A stretch of DNA of 64,000 nucleotides from JBBQFC01 sp038321615 (lineage in GTDB: Bacteria; Bacteroidota; Bacteroidia; Flavobacteriales_D; Cryomorphaceae). Of the stretch, positions 45,107-54,002 are shown piece after piece. The translations under genes were made by a program, and so were the position numbers. Under the pieces are notes generated by a model, which saw only the letters and a program-made list of their open reading frames with translations, searched no databases and had not been told where the DNA came from. The stretch covers positions 58,839 to 122,838 of the forward strand of contig JBBQFC010000001.1 in assembly GCA_038321615.1 (NCBI GenBank), written 5' to 3'. The first letter of the stretch is position 1; every line of letters starts with the position of its first letter.

Positions 45107-48100
45107 AGGTATGATAAAGCTAAAAATATTCAAAAATAACCTAAAAACCATAAGTTTCTGCGTTGCGCTCTGCATCCTGCCTTTTGTTGGATCTTCCCAG
45201 ATATTTATCATCCAAAACGGCAATGTTTCCACGTGTACCGGTGTGTTTGGCGATGATGGAAACGACCCAGGAGGAGTGACGAATAATCCATATACCCCAG
45301 GCAATAGTTATACCTTTACTATATGCCCGAATAATCCCGGTGATGTAATCTCCGTGGAATTTGCGGCGTTCGGTTTATATACCAGTCCCAATCCAAACAA
45401 CAGCGATTATTTAGCCATATTTGATGGCAATAATACGTCTGCATCATCACTCGGTCAATATACAGGAAATACTCTTCAGGGATTACCTGTAACTGGGACG
45501 GTAAGTAATATCACCGGGTGTCTAACGTTTCAGTTTTCAGCTAATCCAAATGCACCCGGGTTAGCTCCTGGTTGGGAGGCAAATATCTTATGTACCACCC
45601 CATGCGCACCCCCCACAGCTGCATCAGAAATCGTAAATCCAGCTCCGCAAGGTCCGGAACAATCGGTCGGCGTTTGTCTGAATGCCCCAGTAACCTTTGG
45701 TGATTTAGGTAGCTTTGCAGAACCAACATTTAACATACAATATTGGGTTTGGAACTTTGATGATGGAACTATTGACTCTCTCACAACTCCAGCAGATGTG
45801 ATTCATGTGTTCCCTGAGCCTGGGGAGTATCTAGTATCCTTATCCGTTATTGACAATAATGGATGTAGGAGTTTAAACATAGATCCACTGCAGGTACTGG
45901 TAAGTACAATACCTATTTTTAATACGAACTTCAATAGCCCTGTTTGTTTGAACGAACCTGTTCCTATTGACGGAAACCCAATACAAAATGTTACTTGGAC
46001 GGCTCTTCCACCCCAGGTTGTAGCGGGCGAAACTTACCTAGCAGATGGAGCGGGATTTTCGTACTCCACAACCTTGACGTTTGACTTCTTTGAACCCGGA
46101 GCTTTGCTCGAAAATTGCGATGATCTCGACCAGATTTACGTGAATATAGAGCATTCATATGTTGGCGACTTAGGAATGACAATAACATGTCCGAACGGTA
46201 CTGTGGTAAATCTATTAGATTGGCCAAACGGAGGCGGCGGAACTTTTTTGGGTTCGGCTATTGACGATGGTTCTCAAGACCCAGGTGTAGGAAGTACCTA
46301 TGGCTGGACACCCGGAAATACAAATGGAAATATATCTAACGGACCAGATGTAGCTGTCGGAGGCGGCGGTACTGGGCTAACACCGGGAAATAGCATTGTT
46401 CCTGGAAATTATCAAAGTGACGAAGATATGTGCTCCTTAGTAGGCTGCCCACTAAATGGCGATTGGACATTTGGCGTAAGCGATAATTTGGCGATCGATA
46501 ATGGCTATATCTTCTTTTGGGGCATTGATTTCAATCCATCACTGTTTCCAGATATAACAACGTTTACCCCGGTAACTGGACTTGGAATAGATTCTAGTGG
46601 TTGGACAGGCCCAAACATCATTAATACATCGCCGGACGGGAACTTGATAACGACATTCTATACCACACCTGGGTTTTACGATTATACGTTCACCGCTACC
46701 AACAATTTCGGTTGTGCCTTTGATACCACCATTACCGTCGAAGCTATACAAGGACCTGTCATTACCGCTGGACCAGACTTATTTACCTGCGGTGGTCCAG
46801 TTCAACTTCAAGCGGGGCTTGCCGGCGACCAACCGCCAAGCTGCGGTTCCGATTCCGGCAATTATACATATTGCTATAACAACAACGACAATATCGTGGT
46901 GACTTTCTGTCCCGATACGCCTGGCGACGGAATCACTTCTATGTCTATTGAAATTCTAAGCGGTGCTTTGGAAGCTTTTTCGGATGGGCTGATTATTTAC
47001 AATGGCAATAATACGGGTGCGCCAATTTTATACGACTATTTTTTCGGAGGCATTGTAGGTACTGTTGTAACGGCAACGGGGCCTACCGGCTGTTTGACGT
47101 TTCAAATTTTCTCCGATGGATCTATTAGTTGCGGAAATGGAAATTTCAATCCTATTGAAATTGCTGTGAGCTGTGTAAGTGGTTCAAACGACTTGATTTG
47201 GGCATGGAGCCCTGCAACAGGGTTGAGTAATCCAAATGTTCAGAATCCAACTTCTCAGGTTTCGCAGGCAACTCTTTATACCGTGACAGCCTATCCCCCT
47301 GGATTGCCCGGCTGCCTTATTTCCGACCAAGTGATAGTAGCTCCAGACCCTACCGCTGATCCAGGTTTGGATACCGATACCATTTTGTGCTATAACTCTC
47401 CCGTTAATGCTCTGATTAGCTTTATGAACGGAGCTCCGGCTCCCGGAGGCAATTGGACCAATGAAGTTGGCGTGCCCGTTTCGGCGGTCATAAACCCCAC
47501 AAATTATCCCGATGGTCAAACCTTCAACTACACCTACACAGTTGGCAACGCCATATGCACAAATACTGCCCAACTAAACATAACTATTCTTGCTAGTACA
47601 AATACCAGCTGTTGTCAAACCAATGCGCAAGTAGGGCCTGATGTAACTGCCTGTGGCTTAACCTGGCAGCTCGATGCTGAGCCCGCCCTGGGAGTAGGGG
47701 TATGGACAGGACCGCCCCAAGTTTCCTTTAGTAATATCAATGATCCAAACGCCATTGCTACTTGCTTGTCGCCAGGAGGCGCCATGGCACTCACATGGAC
47801 AGATTTTAACGGCTTCTTATGCGAAGGATCAGACGATCTTGTGGTAAACTTTGCAGATTCGCTCGAGCTAATCGTAGTAACCGAAGATGCGCTCTGTAAC
47901 AATGAATGCAGCGGAAGTGCGGTGGCGATTCCTGATGGTGGAACCACCAATGGTGGCGGTTACATTTACGATTGGGGCATGGATAATGGTGTACCCGGAA
48001 TTATTCCACAAACAAGAGATTCTCTCTGTGCGGGAACCTTTCTTGTAAAAGTGTTTGACCAATTAGGGTGTAAAGACTCTTTAGAATTTTCAGTTGGACA

Positions 48101-48881
48101 ACCCAATGCTCAAACTATGCTGTTGAATAAAATTCAACCGCGCTGTTATGGAGAATGCAACGGTCAGCTTGTTGTAAACTCTCCGGCAGCCACTTCATAC
48201 AGCTTTAACGGTGGCGAAACTTTTGGGAACAGCAATGCGGGCGTAGTATGCGCTGGTAGCTACGAAGTGATTGCGAAAAACGCAAACGGCTGTGAAATCA
48301 GCGAATTGGTGATTCTTCCCGATCCGGAAGAATATGTGGCTAACTTCAATGTAAACCCAAATATTACTACCACTAAGAACACTACGGTGGTGTTTCAAGA
48401 TGTCTCTTTTCCTGGTCCTGTTGGTACATCTTTATTTACCTTCGGCAATCCACCGATTGGAGAGAGCGAAGACCGAATTGCAACCTTTGTATTCCCGCGC
48501 GACACATCTGGAAATTACCCCGTGACGCTTATCACGGCGAATCAAAACGGTTGTTTAGACACACTTACCAAAGTACTCGAAATCAGAGATGACCTATTAT
48601 ACTACATACCCAACAGTTTTAGCCCCAACGAAGATGGGATTAATGACATCTGGCACCCAGTAGGTAATACACTGGATATTGAATTTTACAGTTTAACGAT
48701 TACTGATCGTTGGGGTCGACAGGTTTTCCAAACCAACGATTACGATAAAGGCTGGAATGGCAGTTTAAATGGTGGCGACTACTACGTAGATGCCGATGTG
48801 TATGTGTACTTAATCAAGTTGACTTCAGCTACAACCAAAGATAAGTTTGAACTCACGGGCTCGATTATGCTCTTGCGATAA
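45099..48881 (+). CDS. CUB/PKD/P-domain surface protein with T9SS type B sorting domain
   Basis: 1260 residues. A signal peptide (about 1-33) precedes CUB-like domain 1 (about 46-168, Cys-paired), PKD 1 (about 197-268, WNFDDGTIDS), a proprotein-convertase P-like domain (about 325-478, IEHSYVGDLGMTITCPNG...NGDWTFGVSDN), an Ig/PKD segment (495-550), CUB-like domain 2 (about 580-692), SprB-like repeats (about 920-1060) and a type B sorting domain (about 1170-1260, YIPNSFSPNEDGINDIW...GWNGS). No protease domain accompanies the P domain. The ATG at 45099 overlaps the previous gene; an ATG at 45111 is an alternative start. Confidence 0.9.
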   Translation: MIKGMIKLKIFKNNLKTISFCVALCILPFVGSSQIFIIQNGNVSTCTGVFGDDGNDPGGVTNNPYTPGNSYTFTICPNNPGDVISVEFAAFGLYTSPNPNNSDYLAIFDGNNTSASSLGQYTGNTLQGLPVTGTVSNITGCLTFQFSANPNAPGLAPGWEANILCTTPCAPPTAASEIVNPAPQGPEQSVGVCLNAPVTFGDLGSFAEPTFNIQYWVWNFDDGTIDSLTTPADVIHVFPEPGEYLVSLSVIDNNGCRSLNIDPLQVLVSTIPIFNTNFNSPVCLNEPVPIDGNPIQNVTWTALPPQVVAGETYLADGAGFSYSTTLTFDFFEPGALLENCDDLDQIYVNIEHSYVGDLGMTITCPNGTVVNLLDWPNGGGGTFLGSAIDDGSQDPGVGSTYGWTPGNTNGNISNGPDVAVGGGGTGLTPGNSIVPGNYQSDEDMCSLVGCPLNGDWTFGVSDNLAIDNGYIFFWGIDFNPSLFPDITTFTPVTGLGIDSSGWTGPNIINTSPDGNLITTFYTTPGFYDYTFTATNNFGCAFDTTITVEAIQGPVITAGPDLFTCGGPVQLQAGLAGDQPPSCGSDSGNYTYCYNNNDNIVVTFCPDTPGDGITSMSIEILSGALEAFSDGLIIYNGNNTGAPILYDYFFGGIVGTVVTATGPTGCLTFQIFSDGSISCGNGNFNPIEIAVSCVSGSNDLIWAWSPATGLSNPNVQNPTSQVSQATLYTVTAYPPGLPGCLISDQVIVAPDPTADPGLDTDTILCYNSPVNALISFMNGAPAPGGNWTNEVGVPVSAVINPTNYPDGQTFNYTYTVGNAICTNTAQLNITILASTNTSCCQTNAQVGPDVTACGLTWQLDAEPALGVGVWTGPPQVSFSNINDPNAIATCLSPGGAMALTWTDFNGFLCEGSDDLVVNFADSLELIVVTEDALCNNECSGSAVAIPDGGTTNGGGYIYDWGMDNGVPGIIPQTRDSLCAGTFLVKVFDQLGCKDSLEFSVGQPNAQTMLLNKIQPRCYGECNGQLVVNSPAATSYSFNGGETFGNSNAGVVCAGSYEVIAKNANGCEISELVILPDPEEYVANFNVNPNITTTKNTTVVFQDVSFPGPVGTSLFTFGNPPIGESEDRIATFVFPRDTSGNYPVTLITANQNGCLDTLTKVLEIRDDLLYYIPNSFSPNEDGINDIWHPVGNTLDIEFYSLTITDRWGRQVFQTNDYDKGWNGSLNGGDYYVDADVYVYLIKLTSATTKDKFELTGSIMLLR

Positions 48882-48900
48882 GTCAAACGAAGAAAACATA

Positions 48901-48931
48901 AAGCCCGCACCGCATGGTTCGGGCTTTTTTT
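48901..48931 (+). terminator. Intrinsic terminator of the adhesin operon
   Basis: Stem AAGCCCG/CGGGCTT (48901-48907 with 48920-48926), strengthened by ACC/GGT, then seven T. Confidence 0.88.
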
Positions 48932-48977
48932 ATGGTGCTCAACGCGTAATTGCTAATTTCGCAGGAAACTATTATTT

Positions 48978-49793
48978 GTGAATAGCCTGCTCTTCGTTAT
49001 TTGGGATGTAAGTCCAGAAGCATTTGAAATACCCTTCATAGATTGGCCCGTAAGATGGTACGGACTCCTTTTCGTATTCGGTCTTTTGGTGAGCCAGTAT
49101 ATCATGTTTTATGTATTCAAGATAGAAGGCAAGACGAAGAAGAATGTCGAAGATTTAACAGTGTACGTTGTTCTCGGAACAATTATAGGCGCCCGACTCG
49201 GCCATGTGATATTTTACGATTTGAAGGATTACTTGGACAATCCGATCGAGATCTTTCAGGTTTGGAAAGGTGGATTGGCAAGTCACGGCGGAGCGATCGG
49301 AATTCTTGCCGCTATTTACCTCTATTGCCGGCGCTATACATTTGACTTCTTATGGTTGATGGATCGTTTGGTAATTGTGGTTCCATTTACTGCAGCGTGC
49401 ATTCGAGTCGGAAATCTTATGAATTCCGAAATCATTGGCAAAGTAAGCGATGCTCCTTGGGCATTTGTCTTCAAACAGGCCTACCCGCCCGAACTGGCCC
49501 TGGATCCGCGGCATCCCGCTCAGCTTTACGAGGCCATCGTTTGTATATTTCTGATGGGGCTGCAATACTATTTATGGAAAAATCGAAGGCATCAGCTCGG
49601 TCAGGGTTTTATGTTTGGAATTTTCATGATCATACTATTCACCTTGCGAATTATCGATGAGTTCTTTAAGATCAATCAAGTGGCATTTGAAGATTCCATG
49701 CAATTCAACATGGGTCAATGGCTAAGCGTTCCATTCGTTCTGGCCGGTGTTTATTTAATCGTAAGAGCTCAGAAACTTCAAAAATTGGCCTAA
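48978..49793 (+). CDS. lgt: Prolipoprotein diacylglyceryl transferase
   Basis: Transfers diacylglycerol from phosphatidylglycerol to the lipobox cysteine of prolipoproteins. 271 residues and about seven membrane segments. The essential motifs are present: RWYGLLFVFGL, GLASHGGAIGI and the Lgt signature RVGNLMNSEIIG. The start is a GTG; no ATG lies near the conserved N-terminus (FIDWPVRWYG). It precedes the EEP-family gene by 1 bp. Confidence 0.96.
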   Translation: MNSLLFVIWDVSPEAFEIPFIDWPVRWYGLLFVFGLLVSQYIMFYVFKIEGKTKKNVEDLTVYVVLGTIIGARLGHVIFYDLKDYLDNPIEIFQVWKGGLASHGGAIGILAAIYLYCRRYTFDFLWLMDRLVIVVPFTAACIRVGNLMNSEIIGKVSDAPWAFVFKQAYPPELALDPRHPAQLYEAIVCIFLMGLQYYLWKNRRHQLGQGFMFGIFMIILFTLRIIDEFFKINQVAFEDSMQFNMGQWLSVPFVLAGVYLIVRAQKLQKLA

Positions 49794-49794
49794 A

Positions 49795-50859
49795 ATGAAA
49801 AGTTGGCTACTCCTGTTATCTATTGTAGCCAGCACTATTCATTTACACGGTCAAGAGCCTGCATTTATGCGATATGAGCAGGCCGTTAATGCAAGAAGGG
49901 ATGCTTCTACCTTTCGGGTTGCGTTCTACAACGTAGAAAATCTATTCGATTTAAGAGACGATAGCCTCACCCGCGACGAGGCCTTTACTCCTGATGGAGA
50001 AAATCGGTATACTTTCGATCGGTACAAGAAGAAGTCGAATGGACTGGCTCGAACCATGGCCGCGCTTGGGGGATGGCAACCGGCGGAGCTTATCGGACTT
50101 TCGGAAGTGGAAAACAGATGGGTAATAGAAGGACTAACAAAACACTCTCCCCTTAAAAATGCCGGTTACGAAATTGTGCACGAAGAATCGCCCGATAGTC
50201 GGGGGATCGACGTGGCTTGTATCTATCGACCCGATCGGTTCGACTTGATTCTCTACAAGTACTACCGTATTCGCTTTCCATTCGACACGGCTCGCACCAC
50301 CCGCGATATGCTTTATGTGAAGGGCATTCTACCCAATAGTGATACGCTTCACGTTTTTTTTAATCATTGGCCGTCCCGTTACGGGGGGCAGTTTGCTTCG
50401 GAGCCAGGAAGGCATTTTGTAGCCGAAACGTTACGTCAAAAAGTAGACAGCCTGAATGCCCGATTTGTAGATCCAAAGATTGTAGTCTGTGGCGATTTCA
50501 ACGACGAGCCCGATGACCTCAGCATGACCGATTATTTGCGTACCAAACCCTACAGCCCTCTTTTGGGGAAAAATGACTTGGTCAACTTAATGTTCCCAGT
50601 AAAATACCAGTTCGGTACTCACAATTTTGCCGGCGAATGGGGCGTACTCGATCAGATGATCGTAAGTGAACCCTTGTTGAGCAGTAGCCTTACTTCCACC
50701 CTCCCGACTTCTGTTGGAATCTTCGATGCGCCGTGGCTGCTAACTAAAAATGCTGCCGGAACGTTAGTACCTTTTCGAACTTTTCAAGGGCCGGCTTATA
50801 AAGGGGGTTACAGCGACCACCTGCCTATTTTCATCGATATCTATCTGCGGATGGAGTGA
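49795..50859 (+). CDS. Exported endonuclease/exonuclease/phosphatase family protein
   Basis: 354 residues with a signal peptide (1-20). The DNase I-like fold is marked by FYNVENLFD, LSEVENR, DVACIYRPDRF, FNHWPSR, VCGDFNDEP and the terminal YSDHLPIFIDI, covering the expected metal and catalytic residues (N, E, H, D-x-N, D-H). It may cleave nucleic acids or phosphodiesters outside the inner membrane; the substrate is unknown. Nearly contiguous with lgt. Confidence 0.9.
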   Translation: MKSWLLLLSIVASTIHLHGQEPAFMRYEQAVNARRDASTFRVAFYNVENLFDLRDDSLTRDEAFTPDGENRYTFDRYKKKSNGLARTMAALGGWQPAELIGLSEVENRWVIEGLTKHSPLKNAGYEIVHEESPDSRGIDVACIYRPDRFDLILYKYYRIRFPFDTARTTRDMLYVKGILPNSDTLHVFFNHWPSRYGGQFASEPGRHFVAETLRQKVDSLNARFVDPKIVVCGDFNDEPDDLSMTDYLRTKPYSPLLGKNDLVNLMFPVKYQFGTHNFAGEWGVLDQMIVSEPLLSSSLTSTLPTSVGIFDAPWLLTKNAAGTLVPFRTFQGPAYKGGYSDHLPIFIDIYLRME

Positions 50860-50940
50860 AGGTGGTTGAGTTTCGCTAGCCAGATCGCAGAGGGTGAAAT
50901 CAGCTGGAAGGCAGTTCACAACGAATCATCTGTTAGCCAC

Positions 50941-50962
50941 AAAAAAGGCGGGTCTCCCCGCC
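50941..50962 (-). terminator. Intrinsic terminator of gyrB
   Basis: On the minus strand GGCGGGGAGACCCGCC followed by TTTTTT (50941-50946). The plus-strand side has a weaker T stretch, so it may also stop the lgt/EEP transcript. Confidence 0.82.
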
Positions 50963-50986
50963 TCTTTCAATTTTAGCTATCCAGAC

Positions 50987-52945
50987 TTAGACGTCAATCT
51001 TCGCATATTTCGCATTGCGTTCTATAAAGTCACGTCGAGGCGGCACATCGTCACCCATCAGCATCGAGAAAATCCGATCAGCTTCTGCGGCATTGTCGAT
51101 GGTAACCTGTCGCAAGGTGCGGAAACGTGGATTCATGGTGGTGTCCCAAAGTTGCTCAGCGTTCATCTCTCCAAGACCCTTGTAGCGCTGCACGCCCACA
51201 TTGGTCTCTTTGCCCGATCCTTTCATTTCGAGAATGAAAGCATCGCGTTGTTCATCGTTCCAAGCATAGTTTTCCTTTCCACCTTTTTTCACCAAGTAGA
51301 GCGGAGGGGTAGCAATATAAATGTGCCCTCCTTCGATCAGCTCGCGCATGTGGCGGAAGAAGAACGTAAGAATAAGCGTTTCAATGTGGCTACCGTCCAC
51401 GTCGGCATCACACATGATGATTACCTTGTGATAGCGAAGATTGGTAATGTTGAGAGCCTTGCTGTCTTCTTCCGTACCAATGCGAACTCCCAGCGCGGTG
51501 TAGATATTTTTTATCTCCTCGTTTTCGAAAATCCTGTACGGCATAGCCTTCTCGACATTGAGAATTTTACCACGGAGCGGGAGGATTGCTTGGAATGAAC
51601 GGTCGCGGCCTTGTTTGGCCGTACCGCCTGCCGAATCTCCCTCAACCAGGTATATTTCGCAATTGTGCGGGTCGCGGTCGCTGCAATCGCTCAACTTTCC
51701 AGGAAGTCCGCTGCCTGTTAACACGCTTTTCCGCTGCACCATTTCGCGTGCTTTTCGGGCGGCGTGTCGAGCGGTAGCGGCTAAAATCACTTTGTTGACG
51801 ATTTGCCTTGCGTCATTTGGATTTTCCTCCAAATAATGGGTAAGCATTTCGGTAACGGCTTGCGAAACGGCGGCAGTAACGTCGCGGTTACCCAACTTCG
51901 TTTTGGTTTGACCTTCAAATTGAGGCTCGGCAACTTTTACGGAGACCACGGCAGTGAGCCCTTCGCGGAAGTCATCGCCTACGATCTCGAACTTAAGTTT
52001 GCTCAGCATACCGGAGTCATCGGCGTATTTTTTGAGCGTGGCAGTTAGTCCCCGCCGAAAACCCTGAAGGTGAGTACCCCCTTCGTGGGTATTGATATTA
52101 TTTACGTAACTGTGAATATTCTCGCTGAAGGTGGTGTTGTAAACCAAGGCTACTTCCACAGGTGTACCATTCTTCTCGCCTTCCATATAGATGGCATCGG
52201 AAATTAAACGCTCGCGCGATTGGTCCAGGTATTTCACAAACTCATATAAACCACCTTCCGAGAAAAACGATTCTTCAAATGGTTGACCGTTATCGTCGAA
52301 CTCACGATCATCGATGAGCTTAATACGTATGCCTTTATTCAAAAAGGACAATTCGCGCATTCGGCTGGCGATCGTGTCGTAATTGTATTCTGTTTCTTCA
52401 AAAATGGTGGCGTCGGGCGTAAAATGCACGAGCGTGCCCTGATCGTCAGCTTCGCCCACCAGCCTTACAGGGTAAAGCGGCTTCCCAATGCTATATTCTT
52501 GTTCCCAAACTTTTCCTTCCCGAAAAACGGTAACTTTCAAATGCTGTGAAAGTGCGTTGACACAACTTACCCCCACTCCATGGAGACCACCCGACACTTT
52601 GTAAGTGTCCTTATCAAATTTACCGCCGGCGTGGAGTACTGTCATTACCACTTCGAGCGCCGATCGCTTTTCTTTCTCGTGATAACCGGTTGGGATACCG
52701 CGGCCATTGTCGCGAACGGAAACTGAATTATCGGTATGGATGCGCACGGTGATCATGTCGCAATAACCGGCCATAGCTTCGTCGATGGAATTGTCCACGA
52801 CTTCGTACACGAGGTGGTGGAGACCCTTCACGCCAATATCGCCAATGTACATGGCTGGGCGCTTCCGAACGGCTTCGAGACCTTCGAGCACTTGAATATT
52901 ATTGGCCGAATAAGAATCGGCCTGAATTTTCTGTTCTTCTGTCAT
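50987..52945 (-). CDS. gyrB: DNA gyrase subunit B
   Basis: ATPase subunit of gyrase. From the ATG at 52945 it has 652 residues: GHKL ATPase motifs (EVVDNSIDEAMAG, DNGRGIPTG, GGLHGVGVSCVNAL), transducer domain, TOPRIM (EGDSAGGTAKQGRDR, DADVDGSHI) and the C-terminal GyrA-binding part (QRYKGLGEMNAEQLW). A longer frame to 53014 would start upstream of the -7 element at 52971-52978 and is rejected. The short C-terminal domain without the gammaproteobacterial insertion is normal for this phylum. Confidence 0.97.
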   Translation of the reverse strand: MTEEQKIQADSYSANNIQVLEGLEAVRKRPAMYIGDIGVKGLHHLVYEVVDNSIDEAMAGYCDMITVRIHTDNSVSVRDNGRGIPTGYHEKEKRSALEVVMTVLHAGGKFDKDTYKVSGGLHGVGVSCVNALSQHLKVTVFREGKVWEQEYSIGKPLYPVRLVGEADDQGTLVHFTPDATIFEETEYNYDTIASRMRELSFLNKGIRIKLIDDREFDDNGQPFEESFFSEGGLYEFVKYLDQSRERLISDAIYMEGEKNGTPVEVALVYNTTFSENIHSYVNNINTHEGGTHLQGFRRGLTATLKKYADDSGMLSKLKFEIVGDDFREGLTAVVSVKVAEPQFEGQTKTKLGNRDVTAAVSQAVTEMLTHYLEENPNDARQIVNKVILAATARHAARKAREMVQRKSVLTGSGLPGKLSDCSDRDPHNCEIYLVEGDSAGGTAKQGRDRSFQAILPLRGKILNVEKAMPYRIFENEEIKNIYTALGVRIGTEEDSKALNITNLRYHKVIIMCDADVDGSHIETLILTFFFRHMRELIEGGHIYIATPPLYLVKKGGKENYAWNDEQRDAFILEMKGSGKETNVGVQRYKGLGEMNAEQLWDTTMNPRFRTLRQVTIDNAAEADRIFSMLMGDDVPPRRDFIERNAKYAKIDV

Positions 52946-52970
52946 TTTTGGATGCGGAATTTTTGCCCTA

Positions 52971-52978
52971 CAAAGATA
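52971..52978 (-). promoter_or_regulatory. -7 element of gyrB (TATCTTTG)
   Basis: Exact TAnnTTTG, 26 bp before the preferred ATG at 52945; no clear -33 TTG. Confidence 0.55.
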
Positions 52979-53014
52979 CGACATTAAACCCTTGAGCAGG
53001 GCTGAAATGCCCAC

Positions 53015-53390
53015 GAATACTGTATATTTTCAACAAAAAAAGGGGCTTATTAACAAGCTCAACAGGTTCAGTTGGAAATACAGTGAGCGATCAGCACTAC
53101 AGCGGTTTATAAGATCGGATTTTTCGAAAATTCCGGTGCACAATTCAATTATAAATCGTAAAAATATGGAGCTATCCATGCTAAAAATTCCAGCACTTCT
53201 TTCAGCGCTCTATAAGCCCATTCATCACTGAAACGTTGGATTCTCATTTTACCTGCAACACGCACATATCAGGCTTATAAAAGTATCCACCTTTCCGTAT
53301 TCTTTTTCGACCAAAAAGCTGACCCAAGGGGGCTCACACTATTTAATTTTTACTAAAAATGTTTTTTACGGTAGATTAGCAATCTATCAT
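53015..53390. other. Gene-free spacer upstream of gyrB
   Basis: About 375 bp without a convincing gene, RNA or strong hairpin. A 79-codon frame at 52992-53231 crosses it but overlaps the gyrB promoter and shows no family features. Confidence 0.5.
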
Positions 53391-53595
53391 TATAAGAGAA
53401 TCAGGGAAAAGAAGAGTAGGCCTTGTATCCGTGGTATAGGCTTTAAAAGTGAGCGACATTCTTGGTTGGCTGGCTTCTGGCAGATCCACAGAAGAAATAC
53501 TTTCAGATTTTGAAGAACTCAATAAGGAAGACATCTATACTGCGTTGGCTTCTGCGGCCGATCGTGAAAATAGAACCTTTCAAATAGCCAGATGA
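53391..53595 (+). pseudogene. DUF433 antitoxin remnant
   Basis: From a GTG at 53449 the frame reads VSDILGWLASGRSTEEILSD and continues EELNKEDIYTALASAADREN, the C-terminal half of DUF433 proteins. The expected preceding phrase (roughly GKPCIRG) is readable one frame over at 53391-53448 as RPCIRGIGFK, so a one-base insertion in an AAAA run near 53445 separates them, and the N-terminus is lost. Its stop overlaps the next frame's ATG by 4 bp (ATGA), as in intact DUF433/DUF5615 pairs. Confidence 0.75.
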
Positions 53596-53950
53596 TATTA
53601 TTATTCGACCGAATCATATCACATAAAACTTGGAAGATCCTTCCAAAGAATTTCGTGAAGGTATCAACCGATTAAAAAACAAAACCTGCTCAACTCTTCT
53701 GACAGAACCATTTTGAGAATACGCCAATGCACATATGTTTACCATAGTCACCCAGTATTCTGACTTTAATGAGCTCAGCGCTCTATTCGATGTATCTCCT
53801 AAAATTATTTGGATCAGATTCGGCAACCTTCCTACCCTAAAAATCGCTGGAATTTTGATCACTCAATTTGATCAGACAACTGATTTCCTGAATAATTCGG
53901 AACTTAGGTGTTTCGAAATCATTCCGATTTTTCGGCTCTTAAAAGCCTGA
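53592..53950 (+). pseudogene. DUF5615 PIN-like toxin remnant
   Basis: Begins MILLFDRIISHK, the family's N-terminal acidic site, then breaks. A later frame (53735-53950) carries the C-terminal half: MFTIVTQYSDFNELSALF and SPKIIWIRFGNLPTLKIAGI, matching the DSDF and WxRxGN motifs. Between them are stops and a frameshift; the expected DxTIWEYA segment reads with TGA where TGG would be. Partner of the DUF433 remnant. Both are surely non-functional as read. Confidence 0.75.
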
Positions 53951-54002
53951 TTTACTTTAATCGGATCTTAAAATTGGATCGATTCGAATTCCGAATCTTT
54001 AT

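Noticed and set aside
50894..51598. 234-codon frame on the plus strand antisense to gyrB
   Set aside because: It lies within the conserved gyrB 3' half, has no recognisable domain, and its codons mirror gyrB.
52992..53231. 79-codon plus-strand frame upstream of gyrB
   Set aside because: It overlaps the gyrB promoter region and its product has no family-like features.
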